Below, one piece after another: positions 6,563-13,840 of a DNA stretch of 29,064 nucleotides. Position 1 is the stretch's first letter; every line of letters begins with the position of its first letter. Both the position numbers and the translations under genes were made by a program. The notes below the pieces were generated by a model. The model did not search any database. It was not told the DNA's origin and saw only the letters and a list, made by a program, of their open reading frames with translations. This DNA is from Candidatus Dadabacteria bacterium UBA1144 (GTDB taxonomy: Bacteria > Desulfobacterota_D > UBA1144): positions 1 through 29,064 of the forward strand of contig DCAB01000012.1 of the NCBI GenBank assembly GCA_002311855.1. The letters are read 5' to 3'.

Positions 6563-8146
6563 ATGTCGTATTTAACTTTATCAAGACGATATAGACCTAA
6601 AGCTTTCGATGAAATTTTAGGTCAAGATAACGCATTAACAATTTTAAAAAGTTTTATACAAAACTACTCGCTACCTCACGCTTTAATATTTTGTGGGTCC
6701 AGAGGTGTCGGAAAGACCTCCATGGCGAGAATATTGGCAAAGACTATTAATTGCGACGAATTATTAAAATCGGGCAAATGCAAAAAATATGATTCTTGCT
6801 CTTGTAGGGAAATCGATGAAAATAAATCCATAGACGTTATTGAGATTGATGCCGCATCAAACAATGGTGTTGATCAGATTAGAGAAATAATTGATAGTTC
6901 AAATTATTCGTCAATCAGATGTAAATATAAAGTTTTTATCATCGATGAAGTGCATATGCTTTCAAAAGCCGCATTTAACGCTTTATTAAAGACTCTTGAG
7001 GAGCCAAATAAAAATACAATTTTTATTCTTGCTACAACCGAGGTCGAAAAAATACCCCTTACCGTAATTTCAAGATGCCAAACAATTAATTTCAAAAATA
7101 TAAGGAAAGAAGATATCGCAAAATACCTAGAAGAAATTTCCAAGAATGAAGAGATTTCTATTGACAATGAATCAATTAAAATGATCGCTGATGAGAGCAG
7201 AGGGTCAGCAAGAGATGCATTAGGGTTTCTGGAATTGCTTTCAAATTCATTAAGTAAAAATATAAAAATAGATAATGCCTCAATTATTTTAGGAAAAACA
7301 ACAAAGCAAATCCTTTCAAAAATTACTGAAAACATTCTCAAAGGAGATGTCAATAAAGTTCTAAACGAATATAACAATATTTACGAAAATGGTTATGACT
7401 CAAAAAAATTTATCAATTCATTAATGAATTATTTTAGAACCATGATTTATTATAAATTAGGCTTAGAGGACACAGTCGACGATATTGATATTCTCAATAA
7501 TGATGAAACTGAGAATCTCAAACAACTGGAACTTCCAATACTTGAAAATCTTTTTGATGAGCTAATAAAACTATACGATTTGTCTTCAAAATCAGATAGT
7601 ATCAGATTTCTTATTGAATCTCATCTCATAAAATTATGTTTGATTTCAAATTATCTTGATTTCGATTTGATAATTGAAAAGGATGAGGTTCCAAGAGACG
7701 AAAATAAAACCAATAACATGCCAAAAGAAGTAAGTGATAAGAAAAATATCGAAAAAAAAAAATTAAAATCTAATAGTAGTGAATTTAATTCAGAAATTTT
7801 CCTTAATAATTTGGAAGATTCAAAAAACAACAATTTTAAATTATTAAAAGAGTCAGATTTCGAAATCGGAGATAATACAATAACAATAAAATCAAGAAAT
7901 GAAATTTTATCTCAACTTCTTAACGAGGATTCGAAGAAAGAGGAGATTAAAAATTTAATTCAGGATATCTTTCAAAAGGATTACAATCTAATAATCAAAG
8001 AACCTGATAAAGATTCAAAAGAATCAGTCAACAGCGATGATTTTAAATTTAAAGAAAAAAAAGATAAACTATTACAGTCTTCATCTGTAAAAAACCTATT
8101 TGATGCGTTTGACTGTAGGATAATGGATGTAGAAAAGGAAATTTGA
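6563..8146 (+). CDS. dnaX: DNA polymerase III subunit tau (and probably gamma)
   Basis: Clamp-loader ATPase that loads the beta clamp and, as full-length tau, links polymerase cores and helicase. It has 527 residues. The AAA+ domain has Walker A GSRGVGKT (45-52), a zinc-finger region with Cys64, 73, 79 and 81, DEVH (128-131) and arginine-finger motif SRC (170-172). Helical domain III ends near residue 366, followed by a charged linker and a C-terminal domain ending FDAFDCRIMDVEKEI. A run of 11 A at 7752-7762 in the linker could cause slippage to a product of about 400 residues. The position of the third zinc ligand in E. coli (76) is Tyr here. The ATG lies 12 bases after SRP RNA with no clear ribosome site. 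First protein gene of dnaX-ybaB-recR. Confidence 0.97.
   Translation: MSYLTLSRRYRPKAFDEILGQDNALTILKSFIQNYSLPHALIFCGSRGVGKTSMARILAKTINCDELLKSGKCKKYDSCSCREIDENKSIDVIEIDAASNNGVDQIREIIDSSNYSSIRCKYKVFIIDEVHMLSKAAFNALLKTLEEPNKNTIFILATTEVEKIPLTVISRCQTINFKNIRKEDIAKYLEEISKNEEISIDNESIKMIADESRGSARDALGFLELLSNSLSKNIKIDNASIILGKTTKQILSKITENILKGDVNKVLNEYNNIYENGYDSKKFINSLMNYFRTMIYYKLGLEDTVDDIDILNNDETENLKQLELPILENLFDELIKLYDLSSKSDSIRFLIESHLIKLCLISNYLDFDLIIEKDEVPRDENKTNNMPKEVSDKKNIEKKKLKSNSSEFNSEIFLNNLEDSKNNNFKLLKESDFEIGDNTITIKSRNEILSQLLNEDSKKEEIKNLIQDIFQKDYNLIIKEPDKDSKESVNSDDFKFKEKKDKLLQSSSVKNLFDAFDCRIMDVEKEI
7752..7762 (+). promoter_or_regulatory. Poly-A slippage or -1 frameshift site in dnaX
   Basis: Eleven consecutive A follow the G of codon 397. 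Re-reading one base, by -1 ribosomal slippage on A AAA AAA or by an extra A in the mRNA, gives three further codons after the lysines and then four stops in a row: TAA TAG TAG TGA (7771-7782). Loss of one A gives an immediate TAA. Either way a DnaX of about 400 residues results, ending after domain III. Programmed production of gamma in this way is known from E. coli (ribosomal) and Thermus thermophilus (transcriptional); here it is inferred. Confidence 0.6.
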
Positions 8147-8148
8147 TC

Positions 8149-8478
8149 ATGAAAGTACCCGGAAATCTAAATATGAAGAACATGATGAAACAGGCTGAAA
8201 AAATGAAACTTGAAATGGACAAACTTCAAGAAGAGGCAGGGAATACATTAGTCGAATCAAGTTCGGGCGGAGGAATGGTTAAAATAATTGCTAAGTCAAA
8301 AGGTGAGATAACTTCAATTATTATAGAGGATGAAGTATTAAAATCTGGGGATAAAGCAATGATTCAAGATTTAATTCAGGCTGCGATTAACGAAGTCCTA
8401 GATAAAGGTAGAGAAAATATTAAAGAAGAAATGTCTAAAGCCGCATTATCAATGGGGGTACCACCTGGTCTCCTTTAA
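8149..8478 (+). CDS. ybaB: YbaB/EbfC nucleoid-associated protein
   Basis: Small DNA-binding protein of the YbaB/EbfC family, thought to act on nucleoid structure or gene expression as a homodimer. It has 109 residues: a Met/Lys-rich N-terminal helix (MKNMMKQAEKMKLEMDKLQEE), the family core SSGGGMVKIIAKSKGEITSI, and the C-terminal helices that end SMGVPPGLL. I choose ATG 8149 because AGGA at 8136-8139 is 9 bases before it; the in-frame TTG at 8143 is too close to that site. It starts 2 bases after the dnaX stop and ends 2 bases before recR, the conserved dnaX-ybaB-recR order. Confidence 0.96.
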   Translation: MKVPGNLNMKNMMKQAEKMKLEMDKLQEEAGNTLVESSSGGGMVKIIAKSKGEITSIIIEDEVLKSGDKAMIQDLIQAAINEVLDKGRENIKEEMSKAALSMGVPPGLL

Positions 8479-8480
8479 AA

Positions 8481-9086
8481 ATGAAAAAGAACTATCTTGC
8501 CAACGAAATTATCCGACTAATCGATTCGCTATCTAAATTGCCTGGCATTGGCAATGTAACTGCGTCTAGGCTAGCTCTATATTTAATGAAAAAGCCTTCT
8601 CAATTAAGTATGGAAATAGCAAGATCCATAGTAGAGGCTAAAAAATCTGTTAGAACTTGTGAAACTTGTAATGATTTTATTTTTAACAATGAGTGTGACT
8701 GCTATAGCGGGTCAAGAAATAGTGATATTCTTTGTGTAGTTGAGAATAGTATAGATTTAATTTCTATAGAAAAAAGCGAAGGATACAATGGTCAATATCA
8801 TGTTCTTCAAGGACTTCTTTCAATCTCACAAGGAGTCAACCCCAAAGATCTAAAAATCGATAAACTAGTTGCCAGAGTCAAGAAAGAAGATTTTAAAGAA
8901 GTAATTTTAGCAACAGATCCTACTAGCGATGGGGAATTCACAGCTCAATTCATTCACGAAAAAATCAAAGATTATTGTCCTTTAATAACACGAATTGCTA
9001 TAGGAATTCCAATTGGATCGGAAGTTAATTATACTGATAAAAATACACTCGCAAAATCATTAATTGACAGAAGAAAAGTATCATAG
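8481..9086 (+). CDS. recR: Recombination mediator protein RecR
   Basis: Works with RecO (and RecF) to load RecA on gapped DNA during repair. The 201 residues match the family length. The N-terminal helix-hairpin-helix carries SKLPGIGNVTASRLALYL (18-35). A Cys4 zinc finger follows with Cys60, 63, 72 and 74, and then a Toprim domain (LCVVEN, through LQGLLSISQG, to TDPTSDGEFTAQFI). The last Cys pair is C-x-C, where E. coli has C-x2-C, so the finger is slightly altered. It begins 2 bases after ybaB ends and is the last gene of the operon. Confidence 0.97.
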   Translation: MKKNYLANEIIRLIDSLSKLPGIGNVTASRLALYLMKKPSQLSMEIARSIVEAKKSVRTCETCNDFIFNNECDCYSGSRNSDILCVVENSIDLISIEKSEGYNGQYHVLQGLLSISQGVNPKDLKIDKLVARVKKEDFKEVILATDPTSDGEFTAQFIHEKIKDYCPLITRIAIGIPIGSEVNYTDKNTLAKSLIDRRKVS

Positions 9087-9103
9087 ATTCTTTCTAATCC
9101 TTC

Positions 9104-9131
9104 TTGACTTTAAGAGTATATTACTTAACAT
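9104..9131 (+). promoter_or_regulatory. Possible sigma-70 promoter for etfBA
   Basis: TTGACT (9104-9109), 16 bases and TAACAT (9126-9131) lie in the 80-base gap between recR and etfB and would start transcription about 30 bases before the TTG start at 9167. The -10 match is only 4/6. Confidence 0.3.
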
Positions 9132-9166
9132 TTCTTTGGTACTTTTTTAAGAGAGGGGAAATCAAA

Positions 9167-10003
9167 TTGAAAATTTTAGTAATCATCAGGCAAACTCCAG
9201 ATACTGAGGCCAAGATTCAAGCAAATTCCACTCAAAATGGTATCGAAACGTCCAATATAAAGTGGATTCTGAATCCATTTGATGAAATCGCTGTTGAAGA
9301 AGCGGTGCAAATTAAGGAAAAATCGGCTTCTGAAGTAATCATACTTACTGTTGGATCTGAGAGATCCCTCGAGGCACTAAGAACTGCGCTCGCTATGGGT
9401 GGTGATTCAGCAATTCATATTACAGATGATAGTTTTGCCGACATGGATTCTTATGCTCTTTCAAAAGTTATAGCTTCAAAAATTAAAAGCATTGGTGATG
9501 TTGATTTAATCCTTAGTGGAAAAAAATGGATTGACGAAGAATCCGGTCAGGTTGCAATACAAATTGCCGAGGAACTGGGAATACCACAAGCAACCCTAGC
9601 CACCAAAATTGATTTGGATGAAGCTAACAAATCTGTAAAAGTTCAATCAGAAATTGAAGGTGGACAAAGAATTGTGGAATTAAAACTTCCTGCTTTAATA
9701 ACTTGTGAAAGAGGTTTGAACGAGCCTAGGTATGCCTCACTTCCTGGTATTATGAAAGCGAAGAAAAAACCACTTGAAGAAGTTCAAATGGATTCAATTG
9801 ATGTTGGCGAACTTGGTCTCACCAAAGAAAGTCTAGGTAATGCTGGCTCCAGACTTAAAGTTGATAGTATCGAAATTCCTGTAATCAAAAGAACCCTTAC
9901 AATACTTAAAGGTGGAAAATCTGATATGGTACAAGCGGATGAAGTAAAAAAAGCATCTGAAGAACTTGCAAGACTTTTAAGAGAAGAAGCTAAAATTATT
10001 TAA
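9167..10003 (+). CDS. etfB: Electron transfer flavoprotein beta subunit
   Basis: Beta subunit of the FAD/AMP heterodimer that takes electrons from acyl-CoA and other dehydrogenases and passes them to ETF:quinone oxidoreductase. From the TTG at 9167 it has 278 residues starting MKILVIIRQTPD; GAGAGGGG at 9151-9158 is a strong ribosome site at the right distance. An ATG at 9104 in the same frame would add 21 residues not found in the family and lies inside the likely promoter. Family signatures are LNPFDEIAVEEA, GKKWIDEESGQV, and GLNEPRYASLPGIMKAKKKP, the last being the nucleotide-binding loop. It is followed 10 bases later by etfA. Confidence 0.96.
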   Translation: MKILVIIRQTPDTEAKIQANSTQNGIETSNIKWILNPFDEIAVEEAVQIKEKSASEVIILTVGSERSLEALRTALAMGGDSAIHITDDSFADMDSYALSKVIASKIKSIGDVDLILSGKKWIDEESGQVAIQIAEELGIPQATLATKIDLDEANKSVKVQSEIEGGQRIVELKLPALITCERGLNEPRYASLPGIMKAKKKPLEEVQMDSIDVGELGLTKESLGNAGSRLKVDSIEIPVIKRTLTILKGGKSDMVQADEVKKASEELARLLREEAKII

Positions 10004-10013
10004 GGAGAAAAAA

Positions 10014-10988
10014 ATGGGTGAGATTTGGGTACTAGTAGATACAAGTCAAGGCGTAATTAGAAATGTTACTTATGAAGTTTTGACCGCAGCTAGAAAATTA
10101 AAGGAAAAAAATGGTGCTACTATAGCAGCAGTTTATGTAGGTGATGAAGCAGGTTCCATTGAGGAAGATCTTTCTAAATATGGTGCTGAAAAGATTTATA
10201 AAATTGAAAATCCAACTCTCAAAGATTTTAATGCCTCGGCTCATGCTCATGCACTAGCCGAAACCATAAAAAAACACAACCCTGATATAATTTTGGCTGG
10301 CAACACGCTACAAAATCAGGATTTCCTTCCGCGGGTTGCATCGAGAACATCCTCAGGTCTAAGTTTTGATGCTATAGATATAGATATAAATTCTTCATCG
10401 ACATTGCAAGTAAAAAGATATAGATATTCTGGTAAGTCGATATCCACAATCTCCTATCATGATGTAAAACCGATGATAGCCACACTGAGACCTAACGCTT
10501 TTAAACCGGTAGAAAATCAAACAAGTGCTGAGGTTATCAACGAAAGCATAGATGTTCCCGCAGAGAATAATATGAAAGTTCTAGAAACTAAAATTATCCC
10601 TAAAGAAAGGCCCGAATTAACTGAAGCTGATAAAATTGTTTCTGGAGGGAGAGGGATGGCAAATGGTGACAATTTTAAATTAATTTTCGACATTGCTGAC
10701 AGTATAGGTGCTGCTGCTGGTGCATCTAGAGCAGCAGTTGATTCCGGATTCGTGCCCTATGAAATGCAAGTAGGACAGACAGGTAAAGTTGTGTCTCCTA
10801 ACTTATACGTGGCTGTAGGTATTTCAGGTTCCGTACAGCACTATGCAGGAATGGGTTCCTCAACAATAATTGTGGCAATCAATAAAGATCCTGATGCTCC
10901 AATTTTCCAAAAATGTGACTATGGAATTTGTGGAGATCTATTCGAGGTTATTCCCGCATTAACAGAAGAATTTAAAAATCTCTCTTAA
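10014..10988 (+). CDS. etfA: Electron transfer flavoprotein alpha subunit
   Basis: FAD-carrying subunit of ETF. The 324 residues show an N-terminal domain like EtfB (MGEIWVLVD) and the C-terminal FAD domain: SGGRGM, then GAAAGASRAAVDSGF, then YEMQVGQTGKVVSPNLYVAVGISGSVQH, and NKDPDAPIFQKCDYGICGD near the end. The ribosome site AAGGAG follows directly after the etfB stop and is 7 bases before the ATG, so the subunits are translationally paired. The first electron donor is not indicated, but the acyl-CoA ligase 3 kb away is compatible with fatty-acid oxidation. Confidence 0.97.
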   Translation: MGEIWVLVDTSQGVIRNVTYEVLTAARKLKEKNGATIAAVYVGDEAGSIEEDLSKYGAEKIYKIENPTLKDFNASAHAHALAETIKKHNPDIILAGNTLQNQDFLPRVASRTSSGLSFDAIDIDINSSSTLQVKRYRYSGKSISTISYHDVKPMIATLRPNAFKPVENQTSAEVINESIDVPAENNMKVLETKIIPKERPELTEADKIVSGGRGMANGDNFKLIFDIADSIGAAAGASRAAVDSGFVPYEMQVGQTGKVVSPNLYVAVGISGSVQHYAGMGSSTIIVAINKDPDAPIFQKCDYGICGDLFEVIPALTEEFKNLS

Positions 10989-11025
10989 AAACTTGGATAC
11001 AAGAAGCAAAGTAAAAAGTTCTGTC

Positions 11026-11814
11026 CTAAGTAATATCAACCAATTTGATTTCAAAATCCATATTGTTAAATATTCGTTTTATTACCGAATTAAAATATGT
11101 AGATTTATCAGTAAGAAATATTTTTCTTTGTTTTGGTATTTTACTAAATTCATTAGGATAATAGAGCTTGAGATAATCATACAAAGATTTAGAAATTTCT
11201 TCAGCCGAATCAATCAAAATAACATCTGAGCCAAGATAATCTTGTATATTTTTTTTAATCAATGGATAGTGTGTGCAACCAAGTATCAACGCATCGATCT
11301 TTTTATTTTTAAATATTTGCAAATTATCTTTAATTATTAGTTTTGAATAATTCTTTTTTGAAAGGCCTTGTTCTATCATTGGAGCAAAGATAGGACATGC
11401 CTTACTTAATATCTTGATTGATTTGTCAATTTTTCTTAACTTTTTCTCGTATGTTCTACTTTCAATCGTTGAAGAAGTACCGATAATACCTATTCTCTTA
11501 GCTCCTGATTTAGAGGAAGCCTGTGCGCCTGCAGATAGAACATCAAAAATGGGTAAGTTAAATTTTCTCTTTAGCAAACTAGTTGAATATGATGAGGCAG
11601 TATTGCAAGCCACAATAATGATTTTACAACCTAGGGACTTCAAAAACCTAACATTATTCTCAGAATATTTATCTACTGTTTTTTTCGATTTTATTCCGTA
11701 GGGGAGTCTGGCAGTATCTCCAAGATAGAGCAATTCGAAAGATGGAAGTCTTTTGGAGATTTCTTTCAATACTGTTAAGCCACCAATTCCTGAATCAAAA
11801 ATTCCTATCTTCAT
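11026..11814 (-). CDS. murI: Glutamate racemase
   Basis: Converts L-glutamate to D-glutamate for peptidoglycan, so the cell makes a murein wall. The protein is 262 residues from MKIGIFDSGIGG. The two catalytic cysteines are Cys70 (VACNTASS) and Cys180 (LGCTHYPL), with Asp7 in the first strand. I choose ATG 11814 over ATG 11838 because the family starts at this strand and a perfect TATAAT lies between the two (11832-11827), so the upstream ATG would be outside the transcript. It converges with etfA, 37 bases apart, with no clear terminator between. Confidence 0.96.
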   Translation of the reverse strand: MKIGIFDSGIGGLTVLKEISKRLPSFELLYLGDTARLPYGIKSKKTVDKYSENNVRFLKSLGCKIIIVACNTASSYSTSLLKRKFNLPIFDVLSAGAQASSKSGAKRIGIIGTSSTIESRTYEKKLRKIDKSIKILSKACPIFAPMIEQGLSKKNYSKLIIKDNLQIFKNKKIDALILGCTHYPLIKKNIQDYLGSDVILIDSAEEISKSLYDYLKLYYPNEFSKIPKQRKIFLTDKSTYFNSVIKRIFNNMDFEIKLVDIT

Positions 11815-11826
11815 TAGTACACCGTA

Positions 11827-11832
11827 ATTATA
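11827..11832 (-). promoter_or_regulatory. -10 box of the murI promoter
   Basis: TATAAT on the minus strand, 12 bases before the chosen murI ATG; the mRNA leader would be only about 6 bases. No good -35 is visible at 16-18 bases. Confidence 0.4.
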
Positions 11833-11919
11833 AATCATTTGTTGTTATTTTTTAGTAACTAAATAGGTTCAATTAATAGAGCATGAACTCATTGATGGTT
11901 CTTATTAGATGACAATGGC

Positions 11920-11949
11920 TTGATATGAGAGATGCTTTTACTGTAAGAT
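11920..11949 (+). promoter_or_regulatory. Promoter of the zinc-ribbon/tautomerase pair
   Basis: TTGATA (11920-11925), 18 bases, TAAGAT (11944-11949). The predicted transcription start falls at or next to the GTG start codon at 11956, so the mRNA may be leaderless. Confidence 0.35.
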
Positions 11950-11955
11950 TAAGCT

Positions 11956-12135
11956 GTGGAAAATTTAAATTTAGTGGAACCTATATCAGCTTATCACAAA
12001 TTCTGTCCTCAATGTGGCAGTGCATTATTCCCTATCTCATCAGATAGTAGAGATAAATTAAATTCTGAAGAGACAAAAGCTGACAAAGAATGTCATTGTT
12101 GTGGTAAAAAATTTATGGTTCTTTTTGGGTGTTAA
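11956..12135 (+). CDS. Small zinc-ribbon protein, 59 residues
   Basis: A short open frame starting with GTG directly after an in-frame TAA (11950-11952). It encodes 59 residues with CPQCG at about residues 23-27 and CHCCGK at about residues 46-51, the two knuckles of a zinc ribbon, separated by about 20 mostly polar residues. There is no signal peptide or membrane helix. I do not recognise a specific family. It ends one base before the tautomerase ATG, which supports a real cotranscribed pair. There is no Shine-Dalgarno sequence; a second in-frame GTG at 11974 is an alternative start. Coding is supported by the cysteine pattern and the tight spacing, not by homology. Confidence 0.65.
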   Translation: MENLNLVEPISAYHKFCPQCGSALFPISSDSRDKLNSEETKADKECHCCGKKFMVLFGC

Positions 12136-12136
12136 A

Positions 12137-12325
12137 ATGCCATATATAAATCTAAAAGTTGGCGGGAAACTAACCGAACAGCAAAAAAAAGAAATCATTT
12201 CTCAATTTACAAAGACACTTGAAGATGTAGCAGGAAAACCACCCTCATCTACTTATATAGTAATCGATGAGATATCAAGAGATCTGTGGTCGGTTGGTGG
12301 TAAGCTGTTATCAGAAAACGACTAA
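12137..12325 (+). CDS. 4-oxalocrotonate tautomerase family protein
   Basis: Tautomerase of the 4-OT/YwhB class. These use the free amino group of Pro1 as catalytic base, so the start must be the ATG at 12137 that gives M-PYINLKVGGKLTEQQ; Met is removed to expose Pro. An in-frame ATG at 12101 would bury the proline and overlaps the upstream gene. From 12137 the protein has exactly 62 residues, the classic 4-OT subunit length. The LTEQQKKEI helix and IDEISRDLWSVGGKLLSEND end are typical. GGGTG just upstream may act as ribosome site. Real substrate is unknown; such genes occur well outside aromatic degradation pathways. Confidence 0.92.
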   Translation: MPYINLKVGGKLTEQQKKEIISQFTKTLEDVAGKPPSSTYIVIDEISRDLWSVGGKLLSEND

Positions 12326-12365
12326 TAATTGTCTAGATATCGTTAAACCTCTTAGAGATAATTTA

Positions 12366-12400
12366 TTTATGCGCATAAAGTGTTAGTTTATGCGCATAAA
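12366..12400 (+). repeat. Two copies of a 14-base palindrome, possible two-way terminator
   Basis: TTTATGCGCATAAA occurs at 12366-12379 and again at 12387-12400. Each copy is a perfect palindrome, and the two can also pair with each other as a 14-bp stem with a 7-base loop. The element lies between the convergent ends of the tautomerase gene (12325) and the ammonium transporter gene (12423), where a shared terminator would be expected. The T-tracts that should follow are weak on both strands, so a protein-binding site (copies 21 bases apart, two helical turns) remains possible. Confidence 0.55.
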
Positions 12401-12422
12401 AAATTATTTTCTTAATATTAAA

Positions 12423-13664
12423 TTAATCACCGTAAGCTTCATTTCCATGCTCTGATATATCAAGTCCTTTGGTCTCACTCTCTTCATCGACCCTAAGTCC
12501 AAACAGTTGATCGATTACGAACAAGATAATGTAAGTACCTATAGCAACAAAGATGATAGTTCCTGCGGCTGCTTTCATTTGAATCACAACTTGTGCAAAA
12601 TTGCTTGCAATACCTACAGCAAAAATTCCTGTAGCGATAGTACCCCAAAGCCCCCCTATTCCATGTATTGCAACAACATCTAATGTGTCGTCAAAACCAA
12701 ATTGAGTTTTTAGCGAACATGCATAACTGCAAATAATACCTGCAATTAAACCAATATAGAGAGAGGATATAGGATCTACAAATCCTGCGGCAGGAGTAAT
12801 AGCAACAAGACCAGCAATGGCTCCACTAGCAGCCCCTACAACTGTTGGAACTCCTTTTGATACCCATTCGCTTAGCATCCATCCTATAACTGCAGCTGAA
12901 GCAGCAGTATTAGTATTAAGAAAAGCTAGAGCGGCATCTCCATTTGCCCCCAATGCACTTCCGGCATTAAAACCAAACCATCCTACCCACAGAAGAGCCG
13001 CACCTGCGACTACAAAAGGAACATTATGGGGAGTATTAGAAGAACTTTTTGCTCTTCTTCCGTACATAAATGCAGCAACTAAGGCAGCGGTACCGGAACT
13101 CATATGAACAACCGTTCCACCGGCAAAGTCTAACGCTCCCATGGATCCAATCCACCCTCCACCCCAAACCCAATAGCAAAGAGGGGAATAGATCAAGGTG
13201 GACCAAAGTACCGCAAAAAGAACATATGAAGCAAATTTTGCTCTCTCCGCAATTGCTCCTGTTATTAGTGCAACCGTGATTATGGCAAAAGTAGCCTGAA
13301 AGGCAACAAATAAATAATCAGGAATTGTGCCATTAGCAGCCCCAATTATATTTTTCAAGCCTATATGATCCAAGGATCCTACAAACTGGCTTTCAGAGCC
13401 GCCAAACGCAAGTGTATAACCAATTAACACCCACGAAACACTTATAAGTGCCGCAGCTGCAAAACTATGAGTAATCGTACTCAGAACATTTTTCTTTCTT
13501 ACCAGACCACCATAAAATAAAAATAGTCCTGGTATCGTCATCATTAATACCAACGCGGTTGAGGTTAACAACCATGCCGTATCTCCACTATCAATTCCTT
13601 CAGCAAACGCATTGAGCGGAAGCAAGAAAACCATAGCGAATAGAATGTTTTTAAACTTTCTCAT
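12423..13664 (-). CDS. amt: Ammonium transporter (Amt family)
   Basis: Inner-membrane ammonium channel. The 413 residues begin with a cleavable-looking signal (KNILFAMVFLLPLNAFAEG), as in E. coli AmtB, followed by about 11 membrane helices. Family signatures are PGLFLFYGGLVRKKNVLST, DFAGGTVVHMSSG with the first pore histidine, GWFGFNAGSAL, and VAIHGIGGLWGTIATG with the second. The ATG has an excellent ribosome site, AAGGAGAT, and lies about 30 bases downstream of a sigma-54 promoter at 13704-13720, so nitrogen control through NtrC is likely. No glnK (PII) gene is next to it, unlike many amt loci. It ends in the convergent palindrome region. Confidence 0.96.
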   Translation of the reverse strand: MRKFKNILFAMVFLLPLNAFAEGIDSGDTAWLLTSTALVLMMTIPGLFLFYGGLVRKKNVLSTITHSFAAAALISVSWVLIGYTLAFGGSESQFVGSLDHIGLKNIIGAANGTIPDYLFVAFQATFAIITVALITGAIAERAKFASYVLFAVLWSTLIYSPLCYWVWGGGWIGSMGALDFAGGTVVHMSSGTAALVAAFMYGRRAKSSSNTPHNVPFVVAGAALLWVGWFGFNAGSALGANGDAALAFLNTNTAASAAVIGWMLSEWVSKGVPTVVGAASGAIAGLVAITPAAGFVDPISSLYIGLIAGIICSYACSLKTQFGFDDTLDVVAIHGIGGLWGTIATGIFAVGIASNFAQVVIQMKAAAGTIIFVAIGTYIILFVIDQLFGLRVDEESETKGLDISEHGNEAYGD

Positions 13665-13703
13665 CGTAGTTTATCTCCTTATAACTAACCTTATACTACA
13701 ATA

Positions 13704-13720
13704 TGCAAAAATTGTGCCAA
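13704..13720 (-). promoter_or_regulatory. Sigma-54 (RpoN) promoter of amt
   Basis: The minus strand reads TTGGCACAATTTTTGCA, which matches the -24/-12 consensus YTGGCACG-N4-TTGCW except for one base. The GG and GC are exactly 10 bases apart. Transcription would start near 13693. I could not identify an NtrC enhancer site with confidence in the remaining 120 bases to the divergent gene. Confidence 0.75.
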
Positions 13721-13840
13721 TAAAACTACGTTCTACCTAATTTTCTTTACTTTTTTTTATTTTTCTGATACCACAACAAATACCAATTATATCTCTTATT
13801 TGAAAAATCATTAAATTTTATATTGTATGATTAAAATATA

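Noticed and set aside
10993..11229. Plus-strand frame of 78 codons after etfA
   Set aside because: It lies antisense to the 3' end of murI, whose motifs are certain, and has no ribosome site or family features.
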